A stretch of 64,000 bases of DNA. Source: Serratia symbiotica (Periphyllus acericola). GTDB lineage: Bacteria; Pseudomonadota; Gammaproteobacteria; Enterobacterales; Enterobacteriaceae. The notes beneath the pieces are model-generated. The model saw only the letters and a program-made list of their open reading frames with translations. It was not told where the DNA came from and did not search any database. Location: the NCBI RefSeq assembly GCF_964019515.1, contig NZ_OZ026452.1, forward strand, positions 1,240,001-1,304,000, read 5' to 3'. The translations under genes were made by a program, and so were the position numbers. This document shows, in pieces, positions 57,811-64,000 of this stretch. Positions within the stretch are counted from its first letter, which is position 1, and each line of letters starts with the position of its first letter.

Positions 57811-58713
57811 ATGAGCGAGAAGTTACAGAAAGTTTTAGCACGCGTGGGTCACGGTTCACGTCGTGTAATTGAAGCTATGATTGACGCTGGCCGCGTCAGT
57901 GTCGATGGCAAGATAGCCAAATTGGGTGATCGCGTTGAGGTAAACCCTGCGATGAAAATTCGTCTAGATGGTCATGTTGTCTCGGTCAAGGAATCTTCTG
58001 AAGAGGCGGTTTGCCGTGTATTGGCCTATTACAAGCCAGAAGGCGAGCTTTGCACCCACAGCGATCCCGAAGGCCGTCCAACGGTGTTCGACCGCCTGCC
58101 TAAGCTTCGTGGTTCACGCTGGGTAGCGGTAGGGCGTCTGGATGTCAACACCTCTGGCCTTTTGTTGTTCACCACCGATGGTGAGTTGGCTAATCGCCTG
58201 ATGCACCCAAGCCGAGAAGTTGAACGCGAATACGCGGTGCGCGTGTTTGGTCAGACCGACGATGACAACGTGAAGCAGTTGAAGAATGGCGTACAGTTGG
58301 AAGATGGCCCAGCGGCCTTCCACACCATCGACTTCCAAGGGGGTGAAGGCTTGAACCAGTGGTATAACGTCACCCTTACCGAAGGCCGCAACCGTGAGGT
58401 ACGCCGTCTATGGGAAGCGGTTGGCGTGCAGGTCAGCCGACTAATCCGTGTACGATACGGCGATATCGCATTGCCCAAAGGGCTACCGCGTGGCGGTTGG
58501 GCAGAGCTGCATCTGAACGCGATCAACTATCTACGCGCGCTGGTTGACCTGAAACCGGAAACAGTCAGCAAAATGCCGGTGGAGCGTGAACGCTGCCGCA
58601 TGAAGGCCAATCAGATCCGCCGTGCTGTCAAACGTCATATTCAGGTGACCGGTAGCAGCGGTCGCCGCAATGCGCCAGGTAGCAAATCTGGCAGACCAAG
58701 GAAGCGCCGTTAA
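57811..58713 (+). CDS. rluB: 23S rRNA pseudouridine-2605 synthase RluB
   Basis: From ATG 57811 ([21 protein letters not shown]) the 300-residue protein has an N-terminal S4 RNA-binding domain and the RsuA-type catalytic core: [27 protein letters not shown] (in parts), catalytic Asp in [28 protein letters not shown], and [15 protein letters not shown]. The tail is basic. Upstream in-frame ATG 57685 would add 42 unsupported residues. The 254-base upstream spacer begins at the IS copy C boundary. Intact. Confidence 0.95.
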   Translation: MSEKLQKVLARVGHGSRRVIEAMIDAGRVSVDGKIAKLGDRVEVNPAMKIRLDGHVVSVKESSEEAVCRVLAYYKPEGELCTHSDPEGRPTVFDRLPKLRGSRWVAVGRLDVNTSGLLLFTTDGELANRLMHPSREVEREYAVRVFGQTDDDNVKQLKNGVQLEDGPAAFHTIDFQGGEGLNQWYNVTLTEGRNREVRRLWEAVGVQVSRLIRVRYGDIALPKGLPRGGWAELHLNAINYLRALVDLKPETVSKMPVERERCRMKANQIRRAVKRHIQVTGSSGRRNAPGSKSGRPRKRR

Positions 58714-58802
58714 GTTTTAGCAACTGCATCATCGGCAAGGCATCCGCCAGTTCCTGATAACCTCTACTGGTGGTGTTCTTCAGCCAAGTCATCGTACCTT
58801 TA

Positions 58803-59513
58803 TTATACGATGGCACCCGGTTTGCGATGCGGGTGGGCATCAAAAGTCATACCAGTTTTGAAACGGCTATCATCCCCCATCAGATAGAGGTACAGCGGCA
58901 TGATATCGGTGGGTGTTTTCAGCTTTTTGCTACGAGTTCCTCCTGGATTGATGCAGTTTACCCGAAGATTACGGCTCCTGTACTCGTCGGCCAGTACCTG
59001 CATGATACCCTCAGTTGCGAATTTGGACACCGCATAAGCCCCCCAGTTGGCGCACCCGGTACGGCCAACGCTGGAACTGGTAAACACCAACGACCCGGCG
59101 TGTGATCTCAGCAGCAATGGTAGTAGAACCTGCGTCAGCATCACGGTAGCATTGAAGTTGACGTGCATCACTTCCAGCCACATAGTCATCGACAGCTCAA
59201 TCATCGGCGCGATATCTCCCAACACACCGGCATTGTGTAACACGCCATCAAGCCGGGGGATCTGCGCTGTCAGATCGTCTACAACCTGTTGGCATTGTTC
59301 TAGCGTAGTATGTAGCAAATCCAGGGTCACGATATGAGCTGGTAGGCCGCCCATTGCGTGAATCTCCGCCTGAACCGCCTGTAATTTGCTCTCGGTACGT
59401 CCCAATAGCACCAACTGAGCACCGAAGCGGGCATAGGTCAGTGCCGCTTCACGTCCGATGCCGACGCTAGCTCCGGTGGGCGTTGTTGAATAAATCGAAC
59501 ATTTGGCCGGCAC
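58803..59513 (-). pseudogene. yciK: Short-chain dehydrogenase YciK, N-terminus replaced by IS end
   Basis: A Rossmann-fold oxidoreductase of uncertain substrate. From GASVGIGREAALTYARFGAQLVLLGR the protein aligns with YciK: HNAGVLGDIAP, LVFTSSSVGRTG, catalytic WGAYAVSKFATEG (Tyr-x-x-x-Lys) and NCINPGGTR. The first 17 or so residues are removed by IS copy D at 59479. About 14 residues are deleted in frame after NPGGTR. A GTG at 59513 within the IS end opens a hybrid 236-residue frame, so a protein might still be made, but the first beta strand of the cofactor fold is missing. Confidence 0.85.
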
Positions 59514-60538
59514 GCGGATCCGATCACTCTCCTTCTGTCAAAATAGCGACATTCCATGGCCCAGCAAAAGTTCAACATCACCAACTGGAAGGCTTACAAC
59601 AACGCCCTTATCACTCGGGGTTCACTCACTTGCTGGGGGGATGAAAAGGCACTTCACGCCTGGTACTGCGAGGCAAAACCTTCTCTGCGTGGTCTCCCAC
59701 CACATTATTCCGATATGGCAATCACCAGCGTATTGATGCTGAAACGGATTTTCGGCCTGACACTTCGCGCCCTCCAGGGCTTCGTCGACTCCATTGTCAT
59801 ACTGATCAAAGTGCCGTTGAACTGCCCGGACGACACCTGCATCAGTAAGCGGGCAAAGTCCGGCCATGTCCCGTTTCCCGTTTAAAACCCCAACGCCGGG
59901 TGAAATTGCGCACCTCGTTATCGACTCTAGAGGGCTCAACGTGTTGGGTGAAGGCGAGTGGAAGGTAAAAAAACACGGTCAGGAAAAATGGCGGATCTGG
60001 CGAAAACTGCATTTGGCCGTAGATACAGCAACACATGAGGTCATCTGTGCTGACTTTTCCTTGAGCAATGTCACCGATACCGAAGCCTTCCCAGGTCTCA
60101 TCCGCCATAGGTACCGTAAAATCAAAGTCGCCTCGGCGGATCGGGCTTAGGATACGCGAGTGTGTGATGATGAGTTAAGGCGTAAGAAGCTCAGGGCGTT
60201 AATACCGCCTAGAAGCGGAGCCCGTTATTGGCTGATAATACTATGCAGAGCGAAATCAAGCGGTGGCGAACCAGCGCCTTACCGGAGACAACACACGGTG
60301 GAAAAGTATCATAGGCTATCACCGACGTTCGATAGCGGCAACAGCGAGGTACAGAGTAAAATAGCTATTTGGTCACCTGTCGCTGCGAGATTATGATGGG
60401 CAAGTTGCAGAGGCGCTGGCCATGATCTGTGCATTAAACAAGATGACGCTAGCCGGTATGCCAGAAAGTGTACGCCTTGCCTGAAAGCTGCCCATTCACG
60501 GGACTCTTTATTCCAAATCCGATTTATTCAACAACGCC
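59479..60538 (+). mobile_element. IS903-group (IS5 family) insertion sequence, copy D, broken transposase
   Basis: Ends GGCGTTGTTGAATAAATC (59479-59496) and GATTTATTCAACAACGCC (60521-60538) bound a 1060-base copy. The transposase begins at 59556 but the 7-mer CCCGTTT is duplicated near 59872-59885, shifting the frame. It resumes through SRGLNVLGEGEWKVKKHG to the shared TAG at 60148-60150, then DTRVCDDELRRKKLRALIPP with further damage around 60230 and a TAG near 60361. The 9-base flanks differ. Confidence 0.92.
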
Positions 60539-60555
60539 ACACCAAACCTCACGAC

Positions 60556-60609
60556 CTGCACCTTGCGGCGCGCTCAAATGACCACCAGCAGCGTTCACCT
60601 GCAATGCCG
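60556..60609. repeat. Short dispersed repeat, copy 2
   Basis: Interrupted similarity to 24236-24290 in the same block order. It lies just after IS copy D. Confidence 0.4.
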
Positions 60610-60788
60610 AGATACTGCCTAGAAACCAATCCCATCAGGCTATTTTATTTACCATTTGGGATAGGCTCTAAGGCAACGCAACAGCTATCGATGAGATTTA
60701 AAAGAAAAAGGGGATCGATAAAAGAGCGGAAAATCACGACCCCATACGGTAAGATGTGCCACTTTATCAGGTTACTAAGCACAATTTT

Positions 60789-61022
60789 ATGCCACAATCA
60801 TCTCGTTACAGTGACGAATGAGTTGAACAACTGCTCTCTGAGTTGATCAATGTTCTGGAAGAACACCGTACACCCACCGATCTTTCTCTGATGATACTGG
60901 GCAACATAGTGAATAATCTGATCAACACCAGCGTTGCACCCGCACAGCGGAAAACCCTGGCAAGATCATTTGCTGAAGCCCTGCAAGCTTCTATTCGTGA
61001 AGATGAAGATAAAACGCATTAA
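60789..61022 (+). pseudogene. yejL: DUF1414 protein YejL with an early nonsense codon
   Basis: ATG 60789 begins MPQSSRYSDE, then TGA at 60819-60821, codon 11. The same frame continues [37 protein letters not shown] (in parts) to TAA at 61020-61022, aligning over its whole length with the 75-residue YejL of E. coli. The codon lost is probably CGA or CAA/CAG (C to T). It lies 9 bases before yejM, with which it is normally cotranscribed. Function unknown. Confidence 0.85.
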
Positions 61023-61031
61023 GACCTATTT

Positions 61032-62810
61032 ATGGTGACAAACCGCCAGCATTATCGTGAAAAAGTCTCCCAGATGATTAGCTGGGGGCACTGGTTCGCC
61101 TTGTTTAATATCCTACTCGTCCTTGGGCTGGGGAGCCGTTACCCGTTTCTCACTGACTGGCCGTCTTCGCTGCTAGGCCGGATATATGCTCTGATCAGTC
61201 TATTTGGGCACTTTAGCTTTGTCGTGTTCGCCGGCTATCTGCTGGTGATTTTCCCGCTCACCTTCGTGGTGATGTCGCAATGGCTGTTGCGCTTTATTTC
61301 CGCCGCACTGGCTACTGCAGGGCTGACACTGCTATTGGTCGATAGTGAAGTGTTCTCCCATTTCCACCTGCATCTTAACCCGGTAGTGTGGGCACTGGTG
61401 GTCAACCCAGACCAAAGCAAACTGGCGCGCGACTGGCAACTGATGTTTATCTGCGTGCCAATCATCTTTCTGGTGGAGATGCTGTTCGGCACCTGGAGTT
61501 GGCAGAAGCTACGCAGCCTGAACCGCCAGCATTTCGGTAAGCCGCTGGCGATGCTGTTTATCTGCGCTTTTTTCACTGCGCATCTGATTTACATCTGGGC
61601 TGATGCTAACTTCTATCGCCCGATCATTATGCAACGCGCCAACCTGCCGCTGTCATACCCGATGACTGCGCGTAAATTCCTTGAAAAGCACGGCCTGCTC
61701 GATCAAAAGGAATATGAGCGCCGTCTGATGCAGCAAGGCAATCCTGAAGCCGTAGCAGTAGAATATCCGCTTAGCGATCTCAGCTACAGCGATAAAGGCA
61801 GCGGTTATAACTTACTGATGATTGTGGTGGACAGTCTGCGCCCTCAGGATATGGCACAGAATATGCCTGCTCTGGCTCATTTTGCGCAGGAAAATGTCCG
61901 CTTCAGCAATCATTACAGCTCAGGCAATTATGCCAATACCGGTTTGTTCGGCTTATTCTACGGTATTTCGTCAACCTATTTAGACAATATTCTTGCCTCG
62001 TGCAAACCCTCAGCGCTAGTGAATGCACTCGGTGAACAAGGGTATAGGTTCGGCTTGTTCTCATCCGACGGCTTTACCGCCCACCTGTATCGCCAGGCCC
62101 TGCTGACCGACTTCTCCCTGCCAGCGCCCACCAAGCAAAGCGATGAAATCACCACGCAGCAATGGCAATGCTGGTTAGTGGATCAGGGCAGTAAAGAAGA
62201 ACCGTGGTTCTCCTATCTCAATTTCAGCGGTACAGCGCTAGCAGCCAGTGGGAGAAAGCCAGCATCGACCGATATTATTCAGCGTTACCGCAACGGAGTG
62301 CTGGACGTGGATACACAGATCGCTCAGGTTCTGGGTATATTGAAGCAACGTGGCCTGCTGAATAAAACCGTGGTGGTGATCACAGCCGAGCACGGCATTG
62401 AATTCAATGATACTTGCAAAGAGCCATGGGGTAGCGGCTTTAGCCAACCTCAGTTGCATGTACCACTGGTGGTTCATTGGCCGGGTACGCCAGCGCAAAC
62501 CATCAGTAAGTTGACCGGACATAACGATGTGATGCGCACGCTGATGCAACGCCTGCTGCATGTGAAAACTGCGCCAAAGGATTATTCGCAGGGTGAAAAC
62601 CTGTTTACCACCCAGCGCCACAACAACTGGATCGCCACCGGCGATAGCAACCGACTGGTGATCACCACGCCAACGCAAACGTTGACGCTGGACAACAATG
62701 GAATTTACCGTGCCTACGATAAAGACGACAAAGAGATAAAAGACGAGAAACCGCAGCTTACCCTGCTATTGGAGGTGCTAACCGATGTAAAACGCTTTAT
62801 TGCCAACTAA
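61032..62810 (+). CDS. yejM: Inner-membrane LPS regulator YejM (LapC/PbgA)
   Basis: Essential protein that senses lipid A and restrains LapB-FtsH degradation of LpxC. The 592-residue protein begins MVTNRQHYREKVSQMISWGHWFALFN, with five membrane segments in the first 190 residues, then a linker (RANLPLSYPMTARKFLEKHGLLD, in parts) and a periplasmic alkaline-phosphatase-like domain (VVDSLRPQDM, SSGNYANTGLFGLFYG, VVITAEHGIEF). Length is close to the 586 of E. coli. Start ATG 61032. Intact, unlike its neighbour yejL. Confidence 0.95.
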   Translation: MVTNRQHYREKVSQMISWGHWFALFNILLVLGLGSRYPFLTDWPSSLLGRIYALISLFGHFSFVVFAGYLLVIFPLTFVVMSQWLLRFISAALATAGLTLLLVDSEVFSHFHLHLNPVVWALVVNPDQSKLARDWQLMFICVPIIFLVEMLFGTWSWQKLRSLNRQHFGKPLAMLFICAFFTAHLIYIWADANFYRPIIMQRANLPLSYPMTARKFLEKHGLLDQKEYERRLMQQGNPEAVAVEYPLSDLSYSDKGSGYNLLMIVVDSLRPQDMAQNMPALAHFAQENVRFSNHYSSGNYANTGLFGLFYGISSTYLDNILASCKPSALVNALGEQGYRFGLFSSDGFTAHLYRQALLTDFSLPAPTKQSDEITTQQWQCWLVDQGSKEEPWFSYLNFSGTALAASGRKPASTDIIQRYRNGVLDVDTQIAQVLGILKQRGLLNKTVVVITAEHGIEFNDTCKEPWGSGFSQPQLHVPLVVHWPGTPAQTISKLTGHNDVMRTLMQRLLHVKTAPKDYSQGENLFTTQRHNNWIATGDSNRLVITTPTQTLTLDNNGIYRAYDKDDKEIKDEKPQLTLLLEVLTDVKRFIAN

Positions 62811-62888
62811 CTGCTTATAACATAAGCAATCGGACAACTAAGTGTTTGCATTAGCATTGAGAATAGGTAGTATTATCTTCCGCAGCGT

Positions 62889-62958
62889 CGGCATGTAGCT
62901 CAGCTTAGTAGCGCACCGTCATGGGGTGTCGGGGGTTAGAATCCTCTCATGCCGACCA
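62889..62958 (+). tRNA. proL: tRNA-Pro (GGG), damaged, 70 bases
   Basis: The sequence has an intact acceptor stem (CGGCATG/CATGCCG), anticodon region TCATGGGGTGT with GGG, and encoded CCA, and lies after yejM as proL does in E. coli. Compared with the 77-base enteric gene, 7 bases are missing between GGGGG and AATCCTC, so most of the 5' half of the T stem and the GGTTC start of the T loop are lost. G18 of the D loop is A (62907), and one D-stem pair is broken. It is probably a pseudo-tRNA. Confidence 0.8.
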
Positions 62959-62970
62959 AAAATCCTTAGA

Positions 62971-62999
62971 GAAACCAACCCTTTGCGGATGGTTTTTTT
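62971..62999 (+). terminator. proL terminator
   Basis: AAACCA pairs with TGGTTT around a short loop, followed by a run of seven T. It lies 13 bases past the tRNA. Confidence 0.7.
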
Positions 63000-63246
63000 A
63001 TGACTGCAATTTTAACATGGTAAAATGATAGTAAAACTACCGACAAAACGAGTAATCTTGCTCAATACGTTTATACCGTAATGAGCCTATTTTCACCAAC
63101 CTTGCCCAAAGACTACTGATCCTATGTTTTTATGAAGTTTTTCTCTTCTTAAAAATGTTACCTCTACTCAAAAGTACCCAATATCTCTATGTCTATGCCC
63201 CATAAGTTCAGCGAGCATTGAAAAAGAACCAATTCACATGTACTGT
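63000..63246. other. AT-rich spacer after proL
   Basis: No supported gene. A possible TTG start at 63218 (KKNQFTCTVA) runs straight into the IS end and is too short to identify. Confidence 0.45.
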
Positions 63247-64000
63247 TGCGTTGTTGAATAAATCGAACTTTTGGCCTGGACGAGGATCAGATCACTCTCC
63301 TTCTGTCAAAATAGCGACATTCCGTGGCCCAGCAAAAGTTCAACATCACCAACTGGAAGGCTTACAACAACGCCATTACCACTCGGGGTTCACTCACTTG
63401 CTGGGGGGATGAAACGGCACTTCACGCCTGGTACTGCGAGGCAAAACCTTCTCTGCGTGGTCTCCCACCACATTATTCCGATATGGCAATCACCAGCGTA
63501 TTGATGCTGAAACGGATTTTAGGCCTGACACTTCGCGCCCTACAGGGCTTTGTCGACTCCATTATCACACTGATCAAAGTGCCGTTGAACTGCCCGGACG
63601 ACACCTGCATCAGTAAGCGGGCGAAGTCCGGCCATGTCCCGTTTAAAACCCCAACGCTGGGTGAAATTGCGCACCTCGTTATCGACTCTAGCGGGCTCAA
63701 TATGTTGGGTGAAGGGGAGTCGCTGGCAAAAAAACACGGTCAGGAAAAACGGCGGATCTGGCGAAAACTGCATTTTGCCGTAGATACAGAAACACATGAG
63801 GTCATCTGTGCTGACCTTTCCTTGAGCAATGTCACCGATACCGAAGCCTTCCCAGGTCTCATCCGTCAGAGGTACCGTAAAATCAAAGTCGCCTCGGCGG
63901 ATCGGGCTTAGGATACGCGAGTGTGTGATGATGAGTGAAGGGGCAAGAAGCTCAAGGTGTTAATACCGCCGAGAAGCGAGCCCGTTATTGGTCGGCAGTA
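63247..64000 (+). mobile_element. IS903-group (IS5 family) insertion sequence, copy E, cut by window end
   Basis: Left end TGCGTTGTTGAATAAATC (63247-63264). The transposase starts at 63324 (MAQQKFNITNWKAYNNAI) and reads 195 codons to the shared TAG at 63909-63911. A further TGA follows 18 bases or so later where other copies read DDEL. The remainder lies beyond the window. Confidence 0.92.

Noticed and set aside
63218..63246. Start of an unknown gene (TTG, KKNQFTCTVA) cut by IS copy E.
   Set aside because: Ten codons, weak ribosome site and no recognisable family; could be chance.

Overview
The window is a stretch of a Serratia-like enterobacterial chromosome in an active phase of decay. Every recognisable protein reads like a gammaproteobacterial enteric orthologue, and the retained genes keep enteric operon order. 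Essential information-processing, cell-division and envelope genes are intact. Non-essential genes carry nonsense codons, small deletions, slippage frameshifts or IS insertions. This pattern is typical of a recently host-restricted insect symbiont; Serratia symbiotica is my best guess from protein similarity by memory, not from a search.

Layout. 1-1925: end of sbp, tpiA and a broken yiiQ. 1926-2357: fragment of an IS903-group (IS5 family) element. 2358-2738: ruined HlyD-family gene. 2936-18297 (minus strand): deaD-nlpI-pnp-rpsO-truB-rbfA-infB-nusA-rimP-metY-leuU-secG-glmM-folP, with the yrbN leader peptide overlapping deaD. 18722-25518: ftsH, rlmE, yhbY, greA, pseudogene dacB, obgE. 25802-26838: IS copy. 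27251-45086 (plus strand): the whole dcw division and cell-wall cluster from a broken mraZ through rsmH, ftsL, ftsI, murE, murF, mraY, murD, ftsW, murG, murC, ddlB, ftsQ, ftsA and ftsZ to lpxC. Then a DUF721 gene, secM, secA, mutT, yacG, zapD, coaE, and a run of pseudogenes: guaC, hofC, hofB, ppdD, nadC. 56502-57556: IS copy. 57811-59478: rluB and a truncated yciK. 59479-60538: IS copy. 60789-62958: broken yejL, intact yejM (lapC), damaged proL tRNA. 63247-64000: another IS copy running off the window.

In E. coli these blocks lie at widely separated map positions (tpiA, deaD-obgE, dcw-nadC, rluB-yciK, yejLM). Here IS903-like copies sit at each junction, and the three copies with both ends lack matching 9-bp flanks. 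This suggests that recombination between IS copies reshuffled the chromosome. All four copies that reach the site carry the same in-frame TAG in the catalytic-core region of the transposase.

Functionally, the window keeps RNA decay and ribosome maturation (deaD, pnp, truB, rbfA, infB, nusA, rimP), peptidoglycan precursor synthesis and divisome assembly, lipid A synthesis and its control (lpxC, ftsH, yejM), and Sec export (secA, secG). Losses include the type IV pilus operon, GMP reductase, quinolinate phosphoribosyltransferase, PBP4 and MraZ. Two of three tRNA genes show changes at normally invariant positions. I saw no CRISPR array, prophage, toxin-antitoxin or defence system, and no candidate for a wholly new molecular system. 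The most unusual signals are the shared transposase amber codon, a 30-bp perfect hairpin joining the sbp and tpiA stop codons, the parallel D-loop changes in two tRNAs, and SecM with substitutions at key arrest residues.
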